From positions 1-64,000 of the forward strand of contig NZ_LZLQ01000088.1 in assembly GCF_001673315.1 (NCBI RefSeq): a stretch of 64,000 nucleotides of DNA. Direction: 5' to 3'. Shown one piece after another: positions 30,170 to 38,073 of this stretch. The translations under genes and the position numbers were made by a program. How positions within the stretch are numbered: position 1 is the first letter of the stretch; every line of letters starts with the position of its first letter. This DNA is from Mycobacterium asiaticum (GTDB lineage: Bacteria > Actinomycetota > Actinomycetes > Mycobacteriales > Mycobacteriaceae). The notes under the pieces are model-generated. The model was given only the letters and a program-made list of their open reading frames with translations, made no database searches and was not told the DNA's origin.

Positions 30170-31185
30170 GGTCGTCCTCCCCACCGAATTGCTGCGGCAC
30201 CCGCGAAGTCGCCGGCGTGCGCAAAGGCCGCCATCATCACCATGTCGCCGGCTTTGACCTGACCGTCGGATATCGCACGATCCAGATTGATCGGGATGCC
30301 GGCACCGAACAGGTTTCCGCACTCGTCAAAAGTGTCCCGGTGACGTTGGGGCGGCAACTCGAGCGCTTCGCGCCAGTTCTGCAGAAACACCCGGTTTGGC
30401 TGATTTGTCACCAGCAGATCGATGTCCTTGGACGACAGTCCGATTCGATCACACACGGTGAGCGCCACTTCGGGCACCTGGCGGTTCCCGCGAGCCAGGA
30501 CTTTCATGATTTTTGTTTCGGTGAAACCGATGCAACCCTCACCGGGACCGGGTTGCCACCACTTTCGGGGCGGATCGACGGCAAGCGTCATGTCCCCGGC
30601 ATACTCGCCGAAGGTGCGGCACTCGATGTCGAGGATGGGCGACTCGTCCGAAACCGTGACCAGTCCAACTGCGCTGCCGTCGCCGGGCACGCACGACTGC
30701 GCTTTCCGGCGCACCCCGGGCTGGTCGAAGATCTGACCAGCCGCGTTTTGGGCAATCGCGATCAGCGCTGTGCGCCCCTGCCCGGACGCGAGCAGTTGAT
30801 GGGCCGCCTTGAGACCGAGCACGAACGCCGCGCACCCGCCGTTGTGCAGATCCAGCACCCACTCCGGACGCATACCCAGGCGGTGCGCGATCGCCCCACC
30901 CCCGCCGTAGAACGGGACGTCGGGCATCTGGGCGTGGGTGATCAGGACATCGACGTTCGCAATGACGTCGTGGCCGTGCCGTTCGATCAGGTCCTGCGCG
31001 GCTCGCTCGACCATGTCTGTCGCCGTTTCGTCCGGTCCGACGTGATGGCGGAACCGGGGCGCACGGAACATGAGGTTGGCAGCCAGGTCGTCCGATCCGG
31101 CGAATTGAGCGTAGTAGTCCGCGCCGATCGGTTCACCCGGGAGATAGGTGGAAATGTCGGTCAGGCTGACGGTGGGTTGGCTCAT
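30166..31185 (-). CDS. KAS III-like acyltransferase/ketosynthase with altered active site
   Basis: 339 residues of the FabH/thiolase fold. The nucleophile is Cys118 in DLHNGGCAAFVLG. Where FabH has an active-site His (PHQAN), this protein reads LVTNQPNR, with Asn261 in the His position. The third residue, Asn291 in CGNLFGAG, is kept. With Cys but no His, normal decarboxylative condensation is doubtful; related offshoots of the family transfer acyl groups to oxygen or nitrogen. The gene is coupled by four-base overlaps to the SRPBCC gene upstream and the aminotransferase downstream. Function beyond acyl transfer is inference. Confidence 0.82.
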   Translation of the reverse strand: MSQPTVSLTDISTYLPGEPIGADYYAQFAGSDDLAANLMFRAPRFRHHVGPDETATDMVERAAQDLIERHGHDVIANVDVLITHAQMPDVPFYGGGGAIAHRLGMRPEWVLDLHNGGCAAFVLGLKAAHQLLASGQGRTALIAIAQNAAGQIFDQPGVRRKAQSCVPGDGSAVGLVTVSDESPILDIECRTFGEYAGDMTLAVDPPRKWWQPGPGEGCIGFTETKIMKVLARGNRQVPEVALTVCDRIGLSSKDIDLLVTNQPNRVFLQNWREALELPPQRHRDTFDECGNLFGAGIPINLDRAISDGQVKAGDMVMMAAFAHAGDFAGAAAIRWGGRP

Positions 31186-31853
31186 GATGTGCTCATCCAG
31201 TCCGGCTTCACCGGGAGTCCGTTGCGGTGCCGGTATTCGGCGATCGTCTTGAGGTTGTTGAGCTCCAGCCCATGCCCGGCACCGAAGATGTCCCAGAAAT
31301 CGCCAACCCAGCCCGTGCGTTGCGGGGGCGCGGCCTCCGGATACGGGTTGCGGTCATAGAACGGGTGGCGGCAATTCGTCCACAGCACAACCGAACCGGG
31401 CTTGCCCAAGACCACCTGTGCGTCGATGACCCGCATCAAGTAGATCATCCACAGATGCTTGCCCTGGTCCCACGCACAGTGGTAATCGACGGTACGGGCC
31501 TCTGCGTGGGCGACGGTGCGCGTGTATATCTCGGTGTCCGGCAGCAGCCGATCGTAGGCCAGCCAGAGCCCGGGTTCTTCAGTCGGAGTGAAGTCGCGCA
31601 GGGTATAGGTCCACTCTTCGAGGCTGCGGGTATCTGCCAGGTACTCGAACAACTCGTCGGGAGGGCAATCGACGTAGTCGTTGACAGTGCAGTACTGGCC
31701 GAAGACCTCGTCGTGTGGGTACACCGACCGCATCTTGGCCATGAACATCGGGGCGGTCTCTTCGAGTGGCGACGTCTCGATACGGACCAATCCTTCGATC
31801 GGCTCGGTGGTGCCGCTGTGTGCGGCGATATCGTCAAGCGCAGTTAGAGCCAT
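31182..31853 (-). CDS. SRPBCC-fold cyclase/aromatase-like protein
   Basis: 223 residues starting at the ATG at 31853, preceded by AAGGAGAACC. VNDYVDCPPDELFEYLADTRSLEEW and WLAYDRLLPDTEIYTRTVAH are typical of the START/Bet v 1-like SRPBCC superfamily, which includes polyketide cyclases and ligand-binding proteins. It is the first of a coupled three-gene set (SRPBCC, KAS III-like, aminotransferase) and has its own SigL-type promoter at 31952-31979. The ligand and reaction are unknown; cyclisation or binding of a hydrophobic intermediate is inferred. Confidence 0.75.
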   Translation of the reverse strand: MALTALDDIAAHSGTTEPIEGLVRIETSPLEETAPMFMAKMRSVYPHDEVFGQYCTVNDYVDCPPDELFEYLADTRSLEEWTYTLRDFTPTEEPGLWLAYDRLLPDTEIYTRTVAHAEARTVDYHCAWDQGKHLWMIYLMRVIDAQVVLGKPGSVVLWTNCRHPFYDRNPYPEAAPPQRTGWVGDFWDIFGAGHGLELNNLKTIAEYRHRNGLPVKPDWMSTS

Positions 31854-31951
31854 GGACTGGTTCTCCTTTTGTGGTGAACTGTTGGCCAACAACGAGGTTG
31901 GTGTCGCGCCTCCCCCAGGTGACCGGTATCTTTACTGGTGCTGATACCGGT

Positions 31952-31979
31952 ACCACGACTCGCGGGGGGAGCCGGTTCA
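31952..31979 (-). promoter_or_regulatory. SigL-type promoter of the SRPBCC-KAS III-aminotransferase operon
   Basis: On the minus strand TGAACC (31979-31974), a 16-base spacer and CGTGGT (31957-31952). This matches the SigL consensus TGAACC-N16-18-CGTgtc as I recall it. It lies about 100 bases before the SRPBCC start, in the only gap between that gene and the second anti-sigma gene. Confidence 0.75.
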
Positions 31980-31992
31980 CCCTGGGCGATAT

Positions 31993-32724
31993 CTACAGCC
32001 GACGCTCCAGTAGCACTTGGCCGTCCTCGGCGGAAATGACCTGTACAGAAGCGATCTGGTCGACTGGCGTCGAGATGCTTCCGGCCGGTGTCGTCGCATG
32101 GCCCGGATTCTGCACCCAGGTTGCCAGCCGGGTACGGCTCCCGTCGCGGCCTACCACGACCATCGCCAGCGTGTCGCGGTAGGCGTTCAGCGGGGCCAGA
32201 CAGACGCAGTGCATCGAGATGAACGTTCCCCAGTGTTGACCGCTGACCGCGACCGTCGACGTCAACGAGTAAGTCCCGACCGGCGTCATCGGCTGAGCCG
32301 ACACGCTCCCAGGCGGGTTGGGCACAGGCGTCGGGTGGTGGACCCCGAATCCGACAAGCACACCGATCGCCAGTACCGCTGCTGCGCCGGCAGCGGTCGC
32401 CCAGACCACGGCACGGGACCTGCTCCGGCGCCACTTCACCTGAGCCAGTAGCGACGGCAGCAACTCATCGGGCAACGGATTGTGGTCGACTTCATCGATC
32501 GCCAGCAACTCGTCGCGATCCAATTGCGACAGGAGGGCCGGCATGCCGCTCAGCTCACCAACGGCACTGCGGCACAACGGGCAGTCGGCCATCTGCCCTT
32601 CGAATTCCCGCCATTCCGCCGACGACAACGCTCCGAGTACGTATGCGGCATCCCACATCACGTAGTCGTCATGCACGGCCAGGCCGACACCTTGTGGTGT
32701 CCCGGGCAGCCGTAGCGGCATCAT
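31993..32724 (-). CDS. RslA-like anti-sigma factor paralogue with altered zinc ligands
   Basis: 243 residues from the tandem ATGs at 32724/32721, preceded by AGGAG. It aligns over its whole length with RslA encoded at 37243: a cytoplasmic anti-sigma domain (MWDAAYVLGALSSAEWREFEG), one membrane segment (about residues 102-125) and an extracytoplasmic domain (GQHWGTFISMHCVCLAP, RDTLAMVVVGRDG). In RslA the zinc motif is H49-x3-C53-x2-C56; here it is Q44-x3-C48-x2-C51, and the other His lines up with Asp19, with a His at 18. No sigma gene is adjacent. It probably binds SigL, perhaps with different redox control. Confidence 0.85.
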   Translation of the reverse strand: MMPLRLPGTPQGVGLAVHDDYVMWDAAYVLGALSSAEWREFEGQMADCPLCRSAVGELSGMPALLSQLDRDELLAIDEVDHNPLPDELLPSLLAQVKWRRSRSRAVVWATAAGAAAVLAIGVLVGFGVHHPTPVPNPPGSVSAQPMTPVGTYSLTSTVAVSGQHWGTFISMHCVCLAPLNAYRDTLAMVVVGRDGSRTRLATWVQNPGHATTPAGSISTPVDQIASVQVISAEDGQVLLERRL

Positions 32725-32869
32725 CGCGTCACTCCTGTCTCTTGTCTGTGCGTTGCATTGCCGGGTAGGGCTGCGCATTCCCCGATGGCGGGGATCGGCG
32801 GGAGATCTGCGCCGCGGTCCACGGGCTCTGTCCGACTTATGTTGCAGCGCCTGTGGATCCGTTGTTCAG

Positions 32870-32897
32870 ACAACGATCCAAGCGTCCCGCCGGTTCA
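32870..32897 (-). promoter_or_regulatory. SigL-type promoter upstream of the second anti-sigma gene
   Basis: On the minus strand TGAACC (32897-32892), a 16-base spacer and CGTTGT (32875-32870). The gap to the ATG at 32724 is about 145 bases. It sits in the 190-base region after the stop codon of the FAD oxidase gene. Confidence 0.7.
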
Positions 32898-32915
32898 CGG
32901 CGACGGTGCCAGCGG

Positions 32916-34256
32916 TCAGGGTTGATCCATCCAGCTGTGGAAGCGACGGTCCGGGTCGTAGACCGCACGCACCTTATCGAGGCGGGCCATGTTCGACTCG
33001 GCGATGAATCGCGCAGGCCGCCGGCACAGATTCTCGTCTGCCAACGAGATGCCGGTCGCCAAATGGGACATTGCCGCCAGGTTGGATGCGGCCCAGTCGC
33101 GGTATCGGTCGTCGTCCGCCGGATCCTCCCAGATGGTGTAAAGCGCCAGGTAAATATCGTCTTCCACGCCGTACACCATGTCCGCGCGGTCCGGTGACGT
33201 CTTCCAGCCAGTGAAGATGAAGTGTGACGGAGGTGGTGGCATGGTTTCGATGATCTTGCGAATGCCCGGCAATAACTCTTCGGCCGAGGCCGACGTGAAC
33301 ATGTTGTCGGCGATGTAGCGGTGACCTTTGGGGTAGCTGGTCATCACGGCGGTGTACCAATTCGCCAAGGTAGTGGGCGCATAAGGAAGGTTGACGATCG
33401 CCTTATCGATGACTGGACAGTCACCCAGTGGGGCAAGAGCTTTCACCGCTTCGTCCACCGAGTCGGCGAATACCGGCGCGGCGATCGTGATGCCGGGTTG
33501 ATTGAGTCCGGCACCTGGAAAGCCCCGCGCGGTGTGGATCTGCAATTCCACCCGATCGTCGATCTCTGTGCAGATCGAGCGTCCCCAGGTGAACACCTCG
33601 TCGGCTACCTCGATCGGGTACATGTACAGGCACGTCCCCCAGACCGGGGGGCGTGGATGTAACCGCAGTTTGAAGGACGTGACCACACCGAAGAAGCCGG
33701 GCCCCGACCCGCGGGCCGCCCAATACATGTCTGGATGGTTTTCTGGGTCGCAGTAGATGTGTTCCCCTTGGGCGGTGACAACGTTGAGTCCGAGCACGCT
33801 CTCGCATGCGGGACCTAGCACCGGACTGTTCCAGCCGTATCCGCCCTGCAGGAGATAGCCACCCAGGCAGATGCCTTCGCAATGGCCCGCGGGGAAGAAC
33901 AGCCCTTCGGCGTCCAGGTCTGCCGCGAAGACGCTGGCAACCTTTCCCGGGCCTACGTTTGCGATCATCCGATCCTGCTCCACGTTGCATTGATCGAGAC
34001 GGCTGACGTCGAGCAGCAGGCCACCGTCGCGCAGGTGACTGGCCGTCCAGCTGTGTCCACCCGAACGCACGCCGATCTGATGTCCGTTTGCCGAGGCGTA
34101 ACGGACCGCGGCCACCACGTCGTCGGCATCCCGCGCTTGCACGACCACATCGGGAAACCGTTGTGGCAGAATGCCATTCCATACCGTTTGGCGACGCGCC
34201 GCTTCGTACCCGGCTGCACCTCGGAAGAACGTATTCGTGTTCGAGATCAGACTCAT
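32916..34256 (-). CDS. Berberine-bridge-type FAD-linked oxidase
   Basis: 446 residues with the PCMH/VAO FAD-binding domain. The His in GVRSGGHSW and the Cys in FPAGHCEGICLGG are in the positions that bind FAD covalently at two points in berberine bridge enzymes. The C-terminal part contains RLDKVRAVYDPDRRF, the usual ending of this family. Such enzymes oxidise alcohols, amines or ring systems with O2. No signal peptide is evident. Its ATG overlaps the stop of the upstream flavin monooxygenase by four bases, so it belongs to the ThDP-monooxygenase-oxidase operon. The substrate is unknown. Confidence 0.88.
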   Translation of the reverse strand: MSLISNTNTFFRGAAGYEAARRQTVWNGILPQRFPDVVVQARDADDVVAAVRYASANGHQIGVRSGGHSWTASHLRDGGLLLDVSRLDQCNVEQDRMIANVGPGKVASVFAADLDAEGLFFPAGHCEGICLGGYLLQGGYGWNSPVLGPACESVLGLNVVTAQGEHIYCDPENHPDMYWAARGSGPGFFGVVTSFKLRLHPRPPVWGTCLYMYPIEVADEVFTWGRSICTEIDDRVELQIHTARGFPGAGLNQPGITIAAPVFADSVDEAVKALAPLGDCPVIDKAIVNLPYAPTTLANWYTAVMTSYPKGHRYIADNMFTSASAEELLPGIRKIIETMPPPPSHFIFTGWKTSPDRADMVYGVEDDIYLALYTIWEDPADDDRYRDWAASNLAAMSHLATGISLADENLCRRPARFIAESNMARLDKVRAVYDPDRRFHSWMDQP

Positions 34257-35470
34257 TGCATTCCCCTTGCTGTGGGCGCCGGCGAATCCGCCGTCGGACG
34301 GCCGTGTGGCGGCCGGACCGATGGACCGATTTGGCTCAGGTAGGTAGCGACTTCCCGGGCCAACGGCGTCGCGTTGATCCGTATCGCTCGAAGTGGACCG
34401 TTGGGCGGGATGCCGTACCCGATTGCGAACAGTCCGTCGCCGACATGTGCGGCAAAGCCGCCCTTCGGATTTCCGTGCTCGTCGAGGACGCCAAGGTGTC
34501 CGACCAGACCCTTGAGATCCGGGTGAAACCCGGTGGCGGCGATTATCACCTGCGGCATTACGGATGTGCCGTCGGCCAGGATCACAGCGTGGGACTCGAC
34601 AGCGTGGACAGCGCCGACGACCTCGACCCGCCCGCCTCGCACGACCGAGATGAGCTCATCGGCCATCGTCGGAATTCGTCCTCGCTGCTCCACCGTCGCC
34701 TTCAGCCCGAGCGGTGGCCGCTGGAAACCCAAGTCCGAAAGGTCACCCCACAGCAGGTGGTTCAGTCGTGCGATCAGTGGATCGACCAAGCGTGCGGGGA
34801 CCCTCGAGAACAACTCGAGGAAGATGTCCGAGGGGAACGGACCCATCGCCCGCCGGACGAGGTGCGGAGGCGTGCGCACACTGAGCCAGATCCCCCGCGC
34901 ACCGCCCTCCGCGAGCTGGACGGCGATGTCGGCGGCCGAATTACCTGCACCCACAACCAGGACGTCGCAACCGCGGTAGGGCCACGCATGCGTGAAATCT
35001 CCGGAATGAACGATGTCGCCGGTGAAGCGACTCGGGCAGAGCCAGGCAGGGATGGTGGGTGCACTGTAGTTGCCCGTAGCGAGAACGACTGCCTGCGTCC
35101 GCATTTCACCTGACGAGGTGCCGAGTTGCCAGACTCCCCCAGCACGGTCGATGCGGTGGACTTGACATCCGAGCATCAGCGCGATGTTCTGCTGGGCAAC
35201 ATAGTGATCGAAATAGCGAACCATGTCCTCCTTGGTCGGCCAACGACCGGCATCCAAGGGGATTCGCCGTCCGGGCAGGTGTGACAGGAAACCGGCGGTG
35301 TTGAGGCGGAAGTTGTCATAGCGCCGGCGCCACGAAATCGCCGGGGCCGACGCGCGATCGAGAACGAGCGCTCGAATGCCGTGCTGATGATCGAGTTGGC
35401 GCGCGACAGCCAGACCAGCGGGCCCGGCGCCGATCACCACCGCATCGTGGCTATGTGCCGGCGATGACAT
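34253..35470 (-). CDS. FMO/YUCCA-like flavin monooxygenase
   Basis: 405 residues from the ATG at 35470, which overlaps the end of the ThDP gene by 20 bases. It has the FAD motif GAGPAG at residues 14-19, the FMO identifying sequence FTGDIVHSGDFTHAW, an NADPH motif VVGAGNSAADIAV and the ATGFHPDL element near the C-terminus. Enzymes of this type N-hydroxylate amines or carry out Baeyer-Villiger or YUCCA-type oxidations. The open frame continues 62 codons upstream, inside the ThDP gene, but the FAD motif placement favours 35470. Substrate unknown. Confidence 0.87.
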   Translation of the reverse strand: MSSPAHSHDAVVIGAGPAGLAVARQLDHQHGIRALVLDRASAPAISWRRRYDNFRLNTAGFLSHLPGRRIPLDAGRWPTKEDMVRYFDHYVAQQNIALMLGCQVHRIDRAGGVWQLGTSSGEMRTQAVVLATGNYSAPTIPAWLCPSRFTGDIVHSGDFTHAWPYRGCDVLVVGAGNSAADIAVQLAEGGARGIWLSVRTPPHLVRRAMGPFPSDIFLELFSRVPARLVDPLIARLNHLLWGDLSDLGFQRPPLGLKATVEQRGRIPTMADELISVVRGGRVEVVGAVHAVESHAVILADGTSVMPQVIIAATGFHPDLKGLVGHLGVLDEHGNPKGGFAAHVGDGLFAIGYGIPPNGPLRAIRINATPLAREVATYLSQIGPSVRPPHGRPTADSPAPTARGMQ

Positions 35471-37193
35471 TCGTCCGGTCCTCTGCAGCAGCCAAGTCCT
35501 CTTCCGCGACATTGACTTTGGTTGCCTTTGCCGCGAGAAACGGTGCGAAGGGCGGAATTTCGTCGGCGGCACATTCGATGCTGACCACCGTTGGCCCGTC
35601 GGTAGCCAACGCCGTGCGCAATGCCGGCGCCAACCCTTCGAGATCGGCGATGTCAACCGACGTCAGTCCCGGAAACATCGCTGCGAGACCTGAACCCAGC
35701 CGACTGGCGCGGAATCGGTTGTAGCTGTACAGATCGTCGTAGAACAGTTGCTCGCGAGTCACACACATGGCGTGTGCATTGTTGTTGAACAGGATGAAGG
35801 TCACCGGAAGGTGGTACTGGACCGCGGTGTGAACCTCCATGCCGTGCATGAAAAACGCGCCGTCTCCGGCAATGACCACGGTGCGCCCGACGGGCCGACC
35901 ACGGTTCGCACGACCGAACGCTATCCCGATGCCGGCGCCGAAGCTGTAACCCATCCCGCCCATTCCGAGCGCGACCACGAATCTGCCGTCCCGGCGGGCC
36001 GGCAGGTGGTGGATCGCGGCCGCCCCGGTGTTACCGGCGTCGACCACGATGTCGGTCCCGTCGGGCAACACGTCGTCCAGCACAGCCATGGCGTCGCGGT
36101 AACGCACACCCGTACCGGTCCAGGGCGGGGGCGTCAGTTCAGTCCGGAGAACTTCGTCGGGCACGCGTACTCCCATGGGCCGTCCTGGGCCAGACAGTGC
36201 ATCGATGACCATGCGCAGCGAGCCACGGAGGTCATCGGTGTGCACATGAGTGCACGGAACATACGGGGGCGCCGAACCGATCGATACCGTTCGGACCGAT
36301 GCCAGCGCGTCGTCAAGCCCGGTGCGCGCAGTTACGGACAGTCTGGTGCCGACCACCAGGCAAACTGCGCTGCCTGCCACCGCTTCAGCCACACCCGGAT
36401 GGCCCATCACGCCGGTAACTCCCAGCGCCGACGATGACCCGAAACCCGGTGTCCCCGAAGCATCTTTGGCGTCAGGCACGGTTGCGACCTGTGCGCGCAA
36501 CGCCGCGCGCAACTCTTCGAGTTCGGCCCGCGCGTTGTCACGGGCTACCTGCTCGCCCGCGATGATGGTGACCGGGCCGTCCGCGCCTTGTAGCGCAGGG
36601 ACGATCGCTCGGGGGTTTCCGATGGCCGGCGGGTCGGACAGCACCATCCTTGGGTCCATGCCCTCGAGATATCCCTGCTGAATATCTTTGGGCAGCAACA
36701 ATACTGCGGGACCGCCGGTCCGTGCCGCCGTGATGGCACGGGCCAGCGCCGGACCGATATCGGCGGGCGTGAGCACCCGCTCGCACGATAACGACACCGC
36801 AGAAAAGACCGACTCGGCGTTAAGCGACCCGTTGCGTCCGCTGGTGTCCTGGAAGCTGCCCCGGCCGTCCATTCCGCTGGCCGTTTGGCCGACCAGCGCC
36901 AAAAGCGGAACACGACTTGCCAGCGACTCACCCAGGCCCGCAACCAGATTCAGCGCGCCACCACCGGAGGTGGCGGCAACCACGCCCAGGCCGGCCCCGC
37001 TGCGGCTGTAACCGTCCGCCATGGTGACCGCTGAGAACTCGTGCTTGGCCAGGACTGCGGTGACCGCTAACTGAAAGTGTGCGGCGTCGTAGAGATCCTC
37101 GATGTTGGCGCCGTCGACGCCGAAGATGTGGCGGACTCCGATTGCCGCGATGCGCTCGACGATGTAATCGACCACACGATATTTCCTGGGCAT
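35451..37193 (-). CDS. Thiamine diphosphate enzyme, acetolactate-synthase-like
   Basis: 580 residues from the ATG at 37193. Three domains are visible: the N-terminal Pyr domain with the catalytic Glu52 in LAKHEFSAV, a central domain, and the C-terminal PP domain with the ThDP motif GDG (443-445) to NNN (470-472). It resembles the large subunit of acetohydroxyacid synthase, benzaldehyde lyase or carboligase members of the family; no small subunit gene is near. It starts 49 bases after rslA and has its own SigL-type promoter. A carboligation or decarboxylation on a 2-keto acid is inferred. The upstream frame extension to 37346 overlaps rslA and is not used. Confidence 0.87.
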   Translation of the reverse strand: MPRKYRVVDYIVERIAAIGVRHIFGVDGANIEDLYDAAHFQLAVTAVLAKHEFSAVTMADGYSRSGAGLGVVAATSGGGALNLVAGLGESLASRVPLLALVGQTASGMDGRGSFQDTSGRNGSLNAESVFSAVSLSCERVLTPADIGPALARAITAARTGGPAVLLLPKDIQQGYLEGMDPRMVLSDPPAIGNPRAIVPALQGADGPVTIIAGEQVARDNARAELEELRAALRAQVATVPDAKDASGTPGFGSSSALGVTGVMGHPGVAEAVAGSAVCLVVGTRLSVTARTGLDDALASVRTVSIGSAPPYVPCTHVHTDDLRGSLRMVIDALSGPGRPMGVRVPDEVLRTELTPPPWTGTGVRYRDAMAVLDDVLPDGTDIVVDAGNTGAAAIHHLPARRDGRFVVALGMGGMGYSFGAGIGIAFGRANRGRPVGRTVVIAGDGAFFMHGMEVHTAVQYHLPVTFILFNNNAHAMCVTREQLFYDDLYSYNRFRASRLGSGLAAMFPGLTSVDIADLEGLAPALRTALATDGPTVVSIECAADEIPPFAPFLAAKATKVNVAEEDLAAAEDRTNVIAGT

Positions 37194-37199
37194 TCCGGT

Positions 37200-37227
37200 A
37201 CCACGACGGGCGGCGACCTTCAGTTCA
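37200..37227 (-). promoter_or_regulatory. SigL-type promoter of the ThDP-monooxygenase-oxidase operon
   Basis: On the minus strand TGAACT (37227-37222), a 16-base spacer and CGTGGT (37205-37200), followed by ACCGGA and the ATG. Only six bases separate the -10 box from the start codon, so the transcript would be leaderless. One base differs from the -35 consensus. Confidence 0.68.
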
Positions 37228-37242
37228 CCGCCCTGAGCCGAC

Positions 37243-38007
37243 TTAGAGAGACCTCTCCAGCAGAATCTTGCCGGTATCAGCGGAAACGACCTGCACAGCG
37301 GCGATCTCGTCGATCGGAGTCGAGATGCTGCCGGCTGGCGTAGCACTGTGACCGGGTACGGCGACCCACGTCGCCAGCCGGGTCAGTCGCCCGTCGCGAC
37401 CCACCACGACCATCGCGAGCGTGTCGTGGTGGGCATCCGGTGGCGCCAGGCAGAAGCACTTGAGGTTGATGAATGTCCCCCAGTGCTGGCCGCTCAGCGA
37501 AATAGTCGAGGTCAACAGCTTGGTGCCGACCTGCGCCATCGGCTGCGCCGATGTAGTCGCCGGCGGCGGATGCATTGTCGTGTGACTGTTCACTCCCACC
37601 AGCACGCCGATACCCAGCACCACGGCCGCCGCGGCCGAGGCCAACCAGGTCGTGACGCGGGCCCGGCGGCGCCGGAAGCGCACCGAAGCCAACAGCGACG
37701 GCAATACGTCCTGTGACATAGCCGGTGGCGGCACTCGGGTGCCGGCAGTGGCGGCGGACTCGTTGATCGCCGAAATATCGCCGGGGCTGAGCTGCGAAAG
37801 CAGAGCCGGCATGCCACCGAGTTCGGCGACGGCCTCCCGACATCCCGAGCAGGACGCCAGGTGGGTTTCGAACTCGCGGCGATCGGCGGCCGACAGCGAA
37901 CCCAAGACGTATGCCGCATCCCACATCGCGTAGGCGTGGCTTCCACCCTCGGCCATATTCCCCACCCCGTCACCCGGCGGGCCGAGTCCTCGTAGCGGCG
38001 TCGTCAT
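37243..38007 (-). CDS. rslA: Anti-sigma-L factor RslA
   Basis: 254 residues from the ATG at 38007, preceded by GGGAG. The N-terminal zinc-associated anti-sigma domain has H24 and H49-x3-C53-x2-C56 (ETHLASCSGC). A membrane segment lies at about residues 118-140, and the extracytoplasmic domain includes LKCFCLAP and RDTLAMVVVGRDG-like sequence (HHDTLAMVVVGRDG). RslA holds SigL inactive until zinc loss or proteolysis releases it. It follows sigL by 66 bases and resembles Rv0736 in size. Confidence 0.93.
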   Translation of the reverse strand: MTTPLRGLGPPGDGVGNMAEGGSHAYAMWDAAYVLGSLSAADRREFETHLASCSGCREAVAELGGMPALLSQLSPGDISAINESAATAGTRVPPPAMSQDVLPSLLASVRFRRRRARVTTWLASAAAAVVLGIGVLVGVNSHTTMHPPPATTSAQPMAQVGTKLLTSTISLSGQHWGTFINLKCFCLAPPDAHHDTLAMVVVGRDGRLTRLATWVAVPGHSATPAGSISTPIDEIAAVQVVSADTGKILLERSL

Positions 38008-38073
38008 TTCACCCATCTCCCGTCACCCTCAAGTATTCGGAGCCGATGACCGCCCGGATGGCCCGTTCCGGTG

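Noticed and set aside
35471..35656. N-terminal extension of the flavin monooxygenase
   Set aside because: It would precede the FAD motif by 62 unconserved residues and lies inside the ThDP gene; the ATG at 35470 places GAGPAG at the usual position.
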